From: an uncultured Lachnospiraceae bacterium
GTDB taxonomy: Bacteria; Bacillota; Clostridia; Lachnospirales; Lachnospiraceae
Direction of reading: 5' to 3'
Assembly (NCBI GenBank): GCA_947588845.1
Contig: CANQAR010000036.1
Location: forward strand, 1-37,926
Length of the DNA: 37,926 nt
The translations under genes and the position numbers were made by a program. The first letter of the stretch is position 1, and every line of letters starts with the position of its first letter. Positions 14,955-23,663 of the stretch are shown piece by piece. The notes under the pieces are model-generated. The model saw only the letters and a list, made by a program, of their open reading frames with translations, searched no databases and was not told the DNA's origin.

Positions 14955-16448
14955 ATGATAGAATTTATCACCAATGTAAACGGGGCGATCAATAATTTTG
15001 TGTGGGGTCTTCCGATGCTGGTGTTGCTGGTCGGCACGGGTATCCTGATGACCTGTCTGACGAAGGTGTTTCAGCTCACGCATTTCGGCTTCTGGATGAA
15101 GCACACCTTTGGAAGTATTTTCACAGACAAACATATCACAAAGCACACGGGGCGGGATGATCACACGATTACGCAGTTCCAGTCGCTGTGCACGGCGCTG
15201 GCGGCGACGATCGGTACGGGCAATATCGTCGGCGTTGCGACGGCTCTGATTTCCGGAGGCCCGGGCGCGATCTTCTGGATGTGGATCGTGGCGTTCTTCG
15301 GTATGATGACGAACTATTCCGAGAATGTACTGGGTATCTTTTATCGTAAGAAAAACGAGCGTGGTGAGTGGAGCGGAGGCGCGATGTACTACCTGCGCGA
15401 CGGTCTTGGCTCCAAACCGGGCTGCAAGACGATCGGCGCGGTTCTGGCGGTTCTGTTTTCCCTCTTCTGCCTGCTGGCGTCGTTCGGTATCGGTAACATG
15501 AGCCAGATTAATTCCATTTCCGGCAATATGCTGTCGGCATTCGGTATTCCGAAGATAGTGACCGGCGTTGTCCTGATGGTGCTTGCGGGCCTTGTGGTTA
15601 TCGGCGGAATCAAGAGGATCGCGGCTGTGGCGGAGAAGCTTGTTCCGTTCATGGCGATCATTTATATCATCGGCGCGCTTGTCGTCTGTATCGTAAATAT
15701 TGACCAGTTCGGCGCGGTGTTCGGCGCGATCTTCAAAGGCGCGTTTGCGCTGAAGGCAGTCGGCGGCGGTATCGTCGGTTCCGGTGTGAAGATGGCGGTT
15801 GTCTGGGGTATGAAACGAGGCGTGTTCTCCAACGAGGCAGGTCTTGGTTCCTCTGTTATGGTACATTCCAGCTCAAACGTAAAAGAGCCGGTTCGTCAGG
15901 GTATGTGGGGTATCTTCGAAGTGTTCGCGGATACGATCGTGGTCTGCAGCCTGACTGCGTTCACGGTGCTTTCTTCCGGACTTGTAGATCTTGAAACGGG
16001 CGCTGTCCTGAGCACGGCGGAGGATTCCGCTCTCGTGGGGCAGGCATTTGCAACGGTATTTGGCAAGGTTGGTCCGATGTTCATCGCGATTGCAATTCTG
16101 CTGTTCGCGTTCTCGACCGTGCTTGGCTGGAGTCATTACGGGACAAAGGCGTTTGAGTATCTGTTCGGAACGAGCGCGACGATCATCTACCGCGTGATCT
16201 TTATCGTATTTATTGCGATTGGTGCGGTAATGCATCTTGATCTTGCGTGGAGCCTGTCCGATACGTTCAACGGCCTGATGGCGATCCCCAACCTGATCGG
16301 CGTCCTCTCGCTCTCACCGGTTGTCTATAAGATCACCGCGAACTACGTTGCGAGAAAAATCAAGAATGACAGCAGTGTGAAGCCGATGCTCTCCGCATTC
16401 CCGGAGATTCAGAAAGAGCAGGAGAAAGGGCTTGACGAGAGCGACTGA
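14955..16448 (+). CDS. sodium/alanine (AgcS) symporter
   Basis: A 497-residue transporter of the alanine or glycine:cation symporter family. About ten hydrophobic segments are visible. Conserved stretches include ATIGTGNIVGVATAL, GGPGAIFWMWIVAFFGM, YSENVLG, GGAMYYLRDGLGSK, and GVFSNEAGLGSS, the last a hallmark of the family. The ATG at 14955 has AGAGGAG seven bases upstream. It imports small neutral amino acids with sodium, which fits its place after an amino acid ABC transporter. It ends at a strong terminator at 16485. Confidence 0.93.
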   Translation: MIEFITNVNGAINNFVWGLPMLVLLVGTGILMTCLTKVFQLTHFGFWMKHTFGSIFTDKHITKHTGRDDHTITQFQSLCTALAATIGTGNIVGVATALISGGPGAIFWMWIVAFFGMMTNYSENVLGIFYRKKNERGEWSGGAMYYLRDGLGSKPGCKTIGAVLAVLFSLFCLLASFGIGNMSQINSISGNMLSAFGIPKIVTGVVLMVLAGLVVIGGIKRIAAVAEKLVPFMAIIYIIGALVVCIVNIDQFGAVFGAIFKGAFALKAVGGGIVGSGVKMAVVWGMKRGVFSNEAGLGSSVMVHSSSNVKEPVRQGMWGIFEVFADTIVVCSLTAFTVLSSGLVDLETGAVLSTAEDSALVGQAFATVFGKVGPMFIAIAILLFAFSTVLGWSHYGTKAFEYLFGTSATIIYRVIFIVFIAIGAVMHLDLAWSLSDTFNGLMAIPNLIGVLSLSPVVYKITANYVARKIKNDSSVKPMLSAFPEIQKEQEKGLDESD

Positions 16449-16484
16449 TACAAATTTATTACTCACCTGATACAGGAATATGAA

Positions 16485-16536
16485 GACCGCCGAAAGATCG
16501 GGAAAACAGCAGAGCGTCCTGATTTTTTGGCGGTTT
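16485..16536 (+). terminator. intrinsic terminator after AgcS gene
   Basis: A 17-pair stem (ACCGCCGAAAGATCGGG with CCTGATTTTTTGGCGGT, three G-U pairs) with a 16-base loop is followed by a short T run. It closes the amino acid transport region. Confidence 0.8.
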
Positions 16537-16840
16537 TGTACGGACATGATACAATAATATTTATATTTAATAGGTATTATAAGAATCATATTGCTTATTG
16601 CGGTTTCTTTTGCTAACATCAAGGTATGCTTGAGTTACGGTTCTGCTGCAGCATGCAAAGCGGGCAGCAGAGCGCTTGAAAATCTGTCAAGCAATACTTG
16701 CTGGAAATACCCGATATAAGTGTTATGATTGTTACTGTTCAAAGCCGGAATATCATTCAGACTGATGCAAAAGCGTCTGTTATTTATGAACAGTTCTGGT
16801 TGATTCCCATGCAGCACCACTTATATAAGGAGATCTGACT
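16537..16840 (+). promoter_or_regulatory. leader region of XRE-HD gene with candidate promoter
   Basis: This 304-base stretch has no gene. It is AT-rich at first, then has a hairpin TCTGCTGC/GCAGCAGA at 16642-16671. A candidate promoter is TTGCTG (16698-16703), 17 bases, TGTTAT (16721-16726), which would give a leader of about 110 bases. The ribosome site AAGGAGA lies near 16827-16833. Confidence 0.4.
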
Positions 16841-17905
16841 ATGAACATAGGAAGAAAGATTGCAGAGAGGCGGAAAGCATTACAGCTCACTCAGAATGAA
16901 CTTGCGGAGCGCGTGGGCGTTTCGTTTCAGGCAGTGAGCAGCTGGGAAAGAGAGGAATACGCGCCGGATATCGAAAAACTGCCGAGACTTGCCAGAGCTC
17001 TCGGAACGTCTGTGGCATTTCTGCTGGAAGAACAGTCAGCAGAAGAACAGCCGGGAGAAGGGCGGATCATAAAGGAACTGCCCGCGGAAAGACGATCTGC
17101 AAAAGAACTGCCCGCGGAAAGGCGATTTGCAAAAGAATTGCCTGTAAAAGCGCAGGCCGCAGGAGGGCAGTCAGCAGAAAAACAGGCGGCAGAGGAACTG
17201 CCCGTGAAAAGTATGGAAAGACGGACGGGCAGAGAACAGTCCATGGAGGAGCAGGAAACGGGAACCTGGAGACCGAAGGAACGGATGTTTTCGGAAAGAA
17301 ATATGTACACATTTGTCCGCTCCGCGGCAGTCGCAAGAAATCTGAGCCAGACGATGCGCGCACTTCCGCTGATGAAGAAGTACCACGCCGGGCAGATACG
17401 CAAGGGAAAAGAAAAGATTCCCTACATCATTCATCCGCTGATGATGGCGTGCCACTGTCTTGCGCTGGGGCTTTCGGACGATGAGATCCTTGCGACGGCA
17501 CTGCTGCACGATGTCTGTGAGGACTGTCATGTGACGCCGGACGAACTGCCGGTGACAGATTCCGTCAAAAAATCTCTGGACAGGCTCACGTTTGTAGTGC
17601 TGGACGGAGAGACGAAGGAACAGGCGAAGGCCAGATATTTTGCGGCTATCCCGGGGGACCGGGTCGCGACGATTGTGAAAGTGATCGACCGGTGCAACAA
17701 TATTTCGACAATGGCGGTCAGCTTTCCGAAGAAAAAGATCATGGAATATATTGAAGAGACAGAGCAGTATGTAATGCCGCTGCTTGTGATTATGAAAAAT
17801 ACGTATCCGGAATGTTACAACGCGGCATTTCTGCTGAAATATCAGATGCGCGGGATACTGGAAAGCCTGAAAGGCATGCTGGCAATGGAACAGACGGCAA
17901 TGTAG
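16841..17905 (+). CDS. XRE-HD fusion: DNA-binding domain with SpoT-like hydrolase domain
   Basis: A 354-residue fusion. Residues 1-65 are an XRE/Cro helix-turn-helix (LTQNELAERVGVSFQAVSSWE). Residues about 67-130 are a charged linker made of 10-residue repeats around KELPAERR. Residues about 155-345 look like the HD hydrolase domain of RelA/SpoT and Mesh1-type alarmone hydrolases: YIIHPL with His198, LLHDVCED with His223, Asp224 and the Glu227-Asp228 pair, and KVIDRCNN with Asp283. The residues needed for manganese and water activation therefore all appear present. It has no synthetase domain. The natural substrate could be (p)ppGpp or a related nucleotide; this is inference. A MATE gene starts 12 bases downstream and is probably in the same transcript. 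The start has a good AAGGAGA ribosome site. Confidence 0.82.
   Translation: MNIGRKIAERRKALQLTQNELAERVGVSFQAVSSWEREEYAPDIEKLPRLARALGTSVAFLLEEQSAEEQPGEGRIIKELPAERRSAKELPAERRFAKELPVKAQAAGGQSAEKQAAEELPVKSMERRTGREQSMEEQETGTWRPKERMFSERNMYTFVRSAAVARNLSQTMRALPLMKKYHAGQIRKGKEKIPYIIHPLMMACHCLALGLSDDEILATALLHDVCEDCHVTPDELPVTDSVKKSLDRLTFVVLDGETKEQAKARYFAAIPGDRVATIVKVIDRCNNISTMAVSFPKKKIMEYIEETEQYVMPLLVIMKNTYPECYNAAFLLKYQMRGILESLKGMLAMEQTAM
17041..17220 (+). repeat. 30-bp tandem repeat inside XRE-HD gene
   Basis: Six adjacent units with an exact 30-base step. The units at 17071-17100 and 17101-17130 are nearly identical; the others are diverged. They encode the linker between the two domains, and the period keeps the frame, so linker length could vary between strains. 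Confidence 0.85.
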
Positions 17906-17917
17906 ACGGAGGTATTT

Positions 17918-19255
17918 GTGAAGGAAAATAATTTTACAGAGGGAAAGATTGTCGCGCCGCTTGTGCGGTTCGTGTTTCCCATTATGTTTGCAATGCTGAT
18001 CCAATCGCTGTACGGCGCGGTGGATCTGCTTGTCGTCGGGCAGTTTTCGGATCCGGCGAACGTATCCGCGGTCTCGGTGGGATCGCAGATTATGCACACA
18101 GTCACGCTGGTCATCGCGGAACTGGCAGTGGGCACTACAGTGCTGCTGGGACAGCTGATCGGACAGCAGAATCTGAAAGAATGCGGAAAGGTTGTCGGAA
18201 CGACAATCTTTTCGTTTTCCATCATGGGAATCGCGGTTGCGCTCATCATGCAGCCTCTGGCGTCTCGTGCTGCCATGCTGATGAACGCGCCCACGGAGGC
18301 CTTTTTGCAGACGGTTTCTTACATCCGGATTTGCAGCGGCGGAGCGGTTTTCATTGTCGCCTACAACATCCTGGGCAGTATTTTCCGGGGGATCGGGGAC
18401 GCAAAAATGCCGCTGATCACGGTTCTGATTGCCGCGGTTTTTAACGTTTTCGGGGATCTTCTCTTTGTGGCGGGACTTCACATGGGGGCGTCCGGAGCCG
18501 CGATTGCCACGGTGATGGCGCAGGCTTTGAGCGTGGTGCTGTCGTTTTTTATCATCAAAAGACGGGGAGTGCCGTTTCCTTTTTCCGTGTCGGATATCCG
18601 GTTTCGCGGGAACCTCCTGGGGAGAATTCTGCGTCTGGGAGCTCCGGTTGCCCTGCAGGATCTGCTGGTCTCGACAAGTTTTCTGATCATCATGGCGATC
18701 GTGAACGAACTGGGAGTCGTTGCCTCGGCCGGAGTAGGCGTCGCGGAGAAACTGTGCGGCTTCATCATGCTGCTGCCGTCTTCGTTTTCGCAGGCCATGT
18801 CCTCGTTTGTCGCGCAGAATTACGGAGCCGGGAAGATGCGGCGGGCGGAAAAAGCGCTTGTCTGCGGCATCGGAGTCTCTTTTCTGTGCAGTCTGGTCAT
18901 TGGCTACGCGGCCTTTTTCCACGGGGAGATCTTAAGCGGCATATTTTCGAACAATGCCGAGGTGTGCTTTGCGTCGGCCGAGTATCTGAAGGGGTACGCG
19001 ATCGACTGTCTGCTGACCTCATTTTTGTTCTGTTTTATCGGGTTTTTCAGCGGATGTTCCAGAACAGGATTTGTCATGGTGCAGGGGATTGCAGGCGCGT
19101 TCGGCGTGAGGGTTCCGCTGTCGCTTCTGTTCAGTAAGATACAGCCCGTCTCCATTTTCCGGATCGGGCTGGCGACGCCGTGTTCGTCCCTGATGCAGAT
19201 TCTGCTGTGCTTTGCATACTTTTACAGGTTCCGGAGGCAGTACAGGAAACGCTGA
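17918..19255 (+). CDS. MATE family efflux transporter
   Basis: A 445-residue multidrug and toxin extrusion family protein. The GTG start at 17918 follows ACGGAGG. Twelve hydrophobic segments are apparent, in two similar halves. Family stretches include LVRFVFPIMFAMLIQSLYGAVD, given here as its core FPIMFAMLIQSLYGAVD, then SVGSQIMHTVTLVIAELAVG, GAPVALQDLL and SFVAQNYGAGKMRRAEK. It exports cationic drugs or metabolites against sodium or protons. It starts 12 bases after the XRE-HD gene, suggesting that regulator and exporter share a transcript. The substrate cannot be inferred. Confidence 0.92.
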   Translation: MKENNFTEGKIVAPLVRFVFPIMFAMLIQSLYGAVDLLVVGQFSDPANVSAVSVGSQIMHTVTLVIAELAVGTTVLLGQLIGQQNLKECGKVVGTTIFSFSIMGIAVALIMQPLASRAAMLMNAPTEAFLQTVSYIRICSGGAVFIVAYNILGSIFRGIGDAKMPLITVLIAAVFNVFGDLLFVAGLHMGASGAAIATVMAQALSVVLSFFIIKRRGVPFPFSVSDIRFRGNLLGRILRLGAPVALQDLLVSTSFLIIMAIVNELGVVASAGVGVAEKLCGFIMLLPSSFSQAMSSFVAQNYGAGKMRRAEKALVCGIGVSFLCSLVIGYAAFFHGEILSGIFSNNAEVCFASAEYLKGYAIDCLLTSFLFCFIGFFSGCSRTGFVMVQGIAGAFGVRVPLSLLFSKIQPVSIFRIGLATPCSSLMQILLCFAYFYRFRRQYRKR

Positions 19256-19256
19256 C

Positions 19257-19274
19257 AGACATACAAGTATGTCT
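19257..19274. other. perfect inverted repeat after MATE gene
   Basis: AGACATAC and GTATGTCT are separated by two bases, one base after the MATE stop codon. There is no T run, so it is not a standard terminator. It may be a small protein-binding palindrome or a 3' stabilising hairpin. Confidence 0.4.
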
Positions 19275-19350
19275 TACGGCTCACTTCCTGCGTAAAATGT
19301 CACGAAGGTGGCATTTCTGTGCAGTTATGATTTCTGAAAGTAAAAAAGGA

Positions 19351-19379
19351 ATGACATTATATTCCGGCAGGTGTATAAT
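19351..19379 (+). promoter_or_regulatory. sigma-A promoter of metal exporter gene
   Basis: ATGACA at 19351-19356 and TATAAT at 19374-19379 are 17 bases apart. Transcription would begin near 19386, giving a leader of about 113 bases. Confidence 0.65.
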
Positions 19380-19394
19380 AATTTTTGCCATTGT

Positions 19395-19477
19395 AGCGCA
19401 GGGTGCTGCCGGGAATGAAAGATTTGCGGACAGCTGCGCTCTTCTGGTGTTTCCGCAATTCTGACCTGTATTTGCGG
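19395..19477 (+). promoter_or_regulatory. structured leader with alternative hairpins
   Basis: AGCGCAG (19395-19401) pairs with CTGCGCT (19434-19440). Separately, CCGCAA (19453-19458) can pair with either of two copies of TTGCGG, at 19424-19429 or 19472-19477. The two pairings exclude each other, and the second ends just before the ribosome site at about 19483. This arrangement suits a metal-sensing riboswitch or attenuator, but I could not match a known class. Confidence 0.35.
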
Positions 19478-19498
19478 CGATAGAAAGGTGGACATTTT

Positions 19499-20503
19499 AT
19501 GCTGGAAATTCTGGTGGACAGCATCGTTGACTGCGCAAAGCTTCTGCCATTTTTGTTTTTGTCGTATCTTGCGGTGGAATATATGGAACATAAGATGAGC
19601 CGCCGCACCAAAATGATGATTTACCGCGCCGGGAAAGCCGGTCCTGTGCTGGGTGGTATTCTCGGAATTATTCCGCAGTGCGGATTCGCCGCCGCCGCCG
19701 CAGGATTGTATGCGGGAGGCATTGTCACTCCCGGCACGCTGCTGGCAGTGTTTTTGTCAACGTCGGACGAAATGCTCCCGATCATGGTATCGGTGGGAGC
19801 CCCGGCGGGAATGATAGGCAGGATACTTGCGGTGAAGGTGGTCGTGGCCGTATCGGCCGGACTGCTGCTGGATCTGGCCGCAAGGCGTCTGGGCTGGCGC
19901 AAAAGAAAGTATGAGACGATTCCCCGCGCGCGGGAAAAGAAAACGGCGTCCGGTTCCGGAGCGGCGATTTTGAAAAAGCAGGAAAAACAATTGAGGAATG
20001 CCTCCCGCATACGGGAACAGGAGAAAAAACTTTTGCTGGAGCGGCGAGTTTCCGTGCCGCATGATATTTCCCATATGTGCGAACAGGAGCACTGCAATTG
20101 CGAAGAAGAAGGTATCTGGGGCGGAGCGTTCAGTCATACGGCGCAGGTTGCCGCGTTTCTGTTTGTGATTACGTTTGCGGTAAGTTTCCTTATGGATCGT
20201 GTCGGGACGGAAGCGGTATCGCAGGCGCTTTCGGGATTTCCTGTTCTTGAGGAAGCGCTGGCCGGACTTGCAGGTATGATACCAAACTGTGCGGCCTCTG
20301 TTTTGATAACGCAGCTGTACCTGCAGGGTGTGGTAAGCTCCGGCGCTCTGTTTGCAGGACTGCTCTGCGGGGCCGGCGCGGGACTGCTGGTTCTGTACCG
20401 GATGAACCGCAGGCTTAAGGAGAATATTAAGTTCACGTTGATCCTGTATGTGACAGGGGTTGCAGCAGGACTGCTGCTGGGGCGGATTGTGCCGGTAATA
20501 TAA
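19499..20503 (+). CDS. putative heavy-metal exporter (ArsP_2 family)
   Basis: A 334-residue membrane protein of the 10-TM ArsP_2 type (PF11449), annotated elsewhere as putative manganese or arsenic exporter. The two halves share a motif: GIIPQCGFAAAAAGLYAGG in the first and GMIPNCAASVLITQLYLQG in the second, showing internal duplication. Between them is a charged cytoplasmic loop that ends in HDISHMCEQEHCNCEEE, a His/Cys/Glu-rich patch well suited to metal binding. It begins at ATG 19499 behind GAAAGGTGG and has its own promoter and a structured leader. The metal is not established. Confidence 0.8.
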   Translation: MLEILVDSIVDCAKLLPFLFLSYLAVEYMEHKMSRRTKMMIYRAGKAGPVLGGILGIIPQCGFAAAAAGLYAGGIVTPGTLLAVFLSTSDEMLPIMVSVGAPAGMIGRILAVKVVVAVSAGLLLDLAARRLGWRKRKYETIPRAREKKTASGSGAAILKKQEKQLRNASRIREQEKKLLLERRVSVPHDISHMCEQEHCNCEEEGIWGGAFSHTAQVAAFLFVITFAVSFLMDRVGTEAVSQALSGFPVLEEALAGLAGMIPNCAASVLITQLYLQGVVSSGALFAGLLCGAGAGLLVLYRMNRRLKENIKFTLILYVTGVAAGLLLGRIVPVI

Positions 20504-20530
20504 ATCCCATGCAGGCAGAGGAATGGCAGG

Positions 20531-20599
20531 GTGCTGAATGTCCATCGCCGACCGGAACAAAGTGGAGACGCGCACGAATCTGAAGCGGAAAAATGCCGC
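20531..20599 (+). repeat. dispersed intergenic repeat, copy A
   Basis: GCTGAATGTCC, then CGCCGACCGGAAC and AGTGGAGACGCGCACGAAT, then TGAAGCGG match copy B at 26796-26875, without the inner hairpin arm. It ends in a hairpin AAGCGG/CCGCTT. It lies upstream of hslO and codes for nothing I can recognise. Confidence 0.75.
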
Positions 20600-20686
20600 T
20601 TGTACGGCGTAAATTCGGTGCAGAGAACGAGGAAAACGGAGCAGAATCTGTCTGATAAAATAATAAAAACAGAGAAGGTGAAGAAA

Positions 20687-21571
20687 TTGGATTATATGGT
20701 GAGGGCGACAGCGGCGAACGCGCAGATTCGCGCGTTTGCCGCGACGACGAGAGAGACGGCTGAGACAGCGCGGTCTTTTCACAATACCAGCCCGGTGGCG
20801 ACGGCGGCGCTTGGCCGCCTGCTGACCGCGGGAACGATGATGGGCCCCATGATGAAGGGGGAGGACGATATCCTGACGCTCCAGATCCGCGGAAGCGGGC
20901 CGATTGGCGGCCTGACCGTGACGGCGGATTCGAAGGGAAACGTTAAGGGTTACGCGATACATCCGGATGTGTTGATCCACGCGAGAGAAGATGGAAAGCT
21001 GGATGTTGGCGGCGCGCTCGGTATCGGAGTGCTGAGCGTGATCCGCGATCTTGGACTGAAGGAGCCGTATGTCGGTCAGTGTGAGCTGAAGACCGGGGAA
21101 ATCGGGGATGATCTGACGTATTATTTCGCGACTTCGGAGCAGATTCCTTCTTCGGTCGGACTTGGCGTGCTGATGAATGGGAACAATACAGTGCGGCAGG
21201 CCGGCGGATTTATCATTCAGCTGATGCCGTTCACGCCGGACGATGTGGTGGACCGGCTTGAGAAAAAGCTGGCTGAGGTGACTTCCGTGACAACGATGCT
21301 TGACGCGGGGATGACGCCGGAACAGATCCTGGAAGAACTGCTTGGGGAGTTTGGACTGGAGATCGAAGAGCGTGTGCCGGTGCAGTATCACTGTGACTGT
21401 TCGAAGCATCGCGTCGAGAGAGTGCTACTCAGTATCGGCAGAAAAGATCTGCAGGAGATGATCGATGACGGAAAACCGATCGAGGTGAACTGTCATTTTT
21501 GTGATAAAAAATATGTATTTGGCGTCGATGAACTGAAAGAATTATTGGCGCAGGCAACGCGAAAGAAATAA
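20687..21571 (+). CDS. hslO: Hsp33 redox-regulated chaperone
   Basis: A 294-residue Hsp33 protein. The N-terminal domain starts DYMVRATAANAQIRAFA and includes TGEIGDDLTYYF, a well-known family stretch. The C-terminal zinc-binding redox switch has CDC (near residue 233) and C-HF-C (near residue 268), i.e. the CxC...CxxC set that releases zinc and unfolds on oxidation to turn on holdase activity. I chose the TTG at 20687, behind AAGGTG, since family members begin at this point and the frame upstream to 20531 is the dispersed repeat. The nadE gene follows after 10 bases, so the two probably share a transcript. Confidence 0.93.
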   Translation: MDYMVRATAANAQIRAFAATTRETAETARSFHNTSPVATAALGRLLTAGTMMGPMMKGEDDILTLQIRGSGPIGGLTVTADSKGNVKGYAIHPDVLIHAREDGKLDVGGALGIGVLSVIRDLGLKEPYVGQCELKTGEIGDDLTYYFATSEQIPSSVGLGVLMNGNNTVRQAGGFIIQLMPFTPDDVVDRLEKKLAEVTSVTTMLDAGMTPEQILEELLGEFGLEIEERVPVQYHCDCSKHRVERVLLSIGRKDLQEMIDDGKPIEVNCHFCDKKYVFGVDELKELLAQATRKK

Positions 21572-21581
21572 GGAGGAAGTT

Positions 21582-23501
21582 ATGTTTGATGGATTTATCC
21601 GAGCTGCGGCTCTGACACCGAAAATCAGGGTGGCCGACTGCGCGTATAACGGCGCGAAGATCTGCCAGCTTATCGATGAGGCTTATGGAAACGGCGCGAA
21701 GATTCTGGTGTTCCCGGAGCTGTGCATCACAGGTTATACGTGCAGCGATTTGTTCTGGCAGGATAAGCTGCTGGCGGAGGCGAAACACGAACTTTATCAT
21801 ATTATATTCCATATGAATGGAAAACAGGCGCTTGTGTTTGTCGGGCTTCCGTGGGAGAAAGACGGAAAGCTTTATAATGTCGCGGCTGTGATCTCAGAGG
21901 GGAAGCTGCTTGGACTGGTGCCGAAGCGCTATCTTCCAAATTACAATGAATTCTATGAGATGCGTCACTTTACGCCCGGCAATGAGAAGGTGGACTGGGT
22001 GGAGTTTGAAGGAAGGCCGGTTCCGTTCGGGATGAACCAACTGTTCTGCTGCAAGGGGATGGACGGACTTTGCGTTGCGGCGGAGCTGTGCGAAGATCTC
22101 TGGGCGGCGAACCCGCCGAGCACGGCTCATGCGCTGGCCGGAGCAAATGTGATTGTGAACCTTTCCGCGAGCGACGAGGCGACCGGGAAACGTTCCTACA
22201 GAGAGTCGCTGATTGCGAACCAGTCCGCGCGCCTGCTCTGCGGCTATGTCTACGCGAGCATCGGCGACGGAGAATCGACCCAGGATCTTGTGTTCAGCGG
22301 TCATAATCTCATTGCGGAAAACGGCCATATTCTGGCAGAGTCAAAACAGTTTGCCACAGGAGCGGTCTATGCCGATTTTGACATCAAGAGGCTGATCGCG
22401 GAGCGCCGCCGCATGACGACATTCGATCCGCAGGGAATGCAGGATTACGAGAAAGTCCGCTTCCGCCTGGAACTGGAGGAGACCGCGCTTGACCGGACGT
22501 TTGATCCGAAGCCGTTTGTGCCGGCCGGAAAAGAGGAGCGGGAGGAACGCTGCGAGGAAATCCTGATGATTCAGGCGCTCGGTCTGAAGAAGCGGATGGA
22601 GCACACGAGCTCGAAGAATGTGGTTGTCGGGATATCCGGCGGACTTGACTCGACGCTTGCCCTGCTGGTGATGACGAAAGCCTGCGATATGCTCGGTTTG
22701 CCGAGGGATACGATGACGGCGGTGACGATGCCGGGCTTTGGCACGACGGACCGCACCTACAACAATGCATGTGAGCTGGCGCGCAGACTTGGCGCAGAGC
22801 TTCGTGAAGTGGATATCCGGAACGCGGTGAATCAGCATTTTCTTGATATCGGACATGACGCGGAAGAACATGATGTGACGTATGAGAACAGCCAGGCGCG
22901 CGAGCGGACGCAGGTTCTGATGGACATTGCGAACAAGAAGGGCGGGCTCGTTGTCGGTACCGGCGACATGTCGGAGCTGGCGCTTGGATGGGCGACCTAC
23001 AACGGCGATCACATGTCGATGTACGGAGTCAACTGCTCTGTGCCGAAGACGCTGGTGCGTCACCTGGTGCGCTACTATGCCGATACCTGCGGCGATGACG
23101 CGATCAGCCAGATCCTTTACGATGTACTTGACACGCCGGTTAGCCCGGAACTTCTGCCGCCGAAGGACGGGGAGATCTCGCAGAAGACGGAGGATCTTGT
23201 CGGGCCTTACGAGCTCCATGATTTCTTCCTTTATTATATGCTGCGTTTCGGGTATGCGCCGCGCAAGATTTTCCGTGTGGCAAAGCTGGCGTTTGCCGGA
23301 ACCTATGACGACGAGACGATTCTGAAATGGCTGAAGATCTTTTATCAGAGATTTTTCTCACAGCAGTTCAAGCGTTCCTGCGTGCCGGATGGGCCGAAAG
23401 TGGGAACGGTGGCGCTGTCTCCGCGCGGCGATCTGCGAATGCCGAGCGACGCATGCGTCAGAGTCTGGATGACGGAGCTGAACGCGATCAAAATATCATA
23501 A
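21582..23501 (+). CDS. nadE: glutamine-dependent NAD+ synthetase
   Basis: A 639-residue two-domain enzyme that amidates deamido-NAD with glutamine and ATP. The N-terminal nitrilase-type glutaminase domain has Glu46 (VFPELCITG), Lys115 (LVPKRYLPN) and Cys170 (ELCEDLW) as catalytic triad. The C-terminal synthetase has the PP-loop GISGGLDST near residue 350 and the GTGDMSELALGW stretch. Its length fits the long glutamine-dependent type. The start at 21582 has AAGGAGG upstream. It is ten bases after hslO. Confidence 0.95.
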   Translation: MFDGFIRAAALTPKIRVADCAYNGAKICQLIDEAYGNGAKILVFPELCITGYTCSDLFWQDKLLAEAKHELYHIIFHMNGKQALVFVGLPWEKDGKLYNVAAVISEGKLLGLVPKRYLPNYNEFYEMRHFTPGNEKVDWVEFEGRPVPFGMNQLFCCKGMDGLCVAAELCEDLWAANPPSTAHALAGANVIVNLSASDEATGKRSYRESLIANQSARLLCGYVYASIGDGESTQDLVFSGHNLIAENGHILAESKQFATGAVYADFDIKRLIAERRRMTTFDPQGMQDYEKVRFRLELEETALDRTFDPKPFVPAGKEEREERCEEILMIQALGLKKRMEHTSSKNVVVGISGGLDSTLALLVMTKACDMLGLPRDTMTAVTMPGFGTTDRTYNNACELARRLGAELREVDIRNAVNQHFLDIGHDAEEHDVTYENSQARERTQVLMDIANKKGGLVVGTGDMSELALGWATYNGDHMSMYGVNCSVPKTLVRHLVRYYADTCGDDAISQILYDVLDTPVSPELLPPKDGEISQKTEDLVGPYELHDFFLYYMLRFGYAPRKIFRVAKLAFAGTYDDETILKWLKIFYQRFFSQQFKRSCVPDGPKVGTVALSPRGDLRMPSDACVRVWMTELNAIKIS

Positions 23502-23663
23502 AAGCAGATATCATGAGAGGGCAAAATCTCTTTTGCTCCTGGCATTATGGCATGGAGTTACATTTGAAAAAATTTAATATAGCATAGCGTGTGGGATGAG
23601 TGCAGATGGAAAGCCGCTGTCTGTAAAGCGGACAGCAGCGCAGAAAAGACGGGGAGGGATCGG

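Noticed and set aside
17041-17220. Regular 30-bp repeats as a possible CRISPR array
   Set aside because: The units are directly adjacent with no spacers and encode part of a protein in frame.
17171-18922. 583-codon reverse-strand ORF
   Set aside because: It lies antisense to the XRE-HD and MATE genes, both well supported; its Arg/His/Gln-rich content is typical of a shadow frame.
19757-21409. 550-codon reverse-strand ORF
   Set aside because: It is antisense to the metal exporter and hslO genes and shows shadow-like composition without domains.
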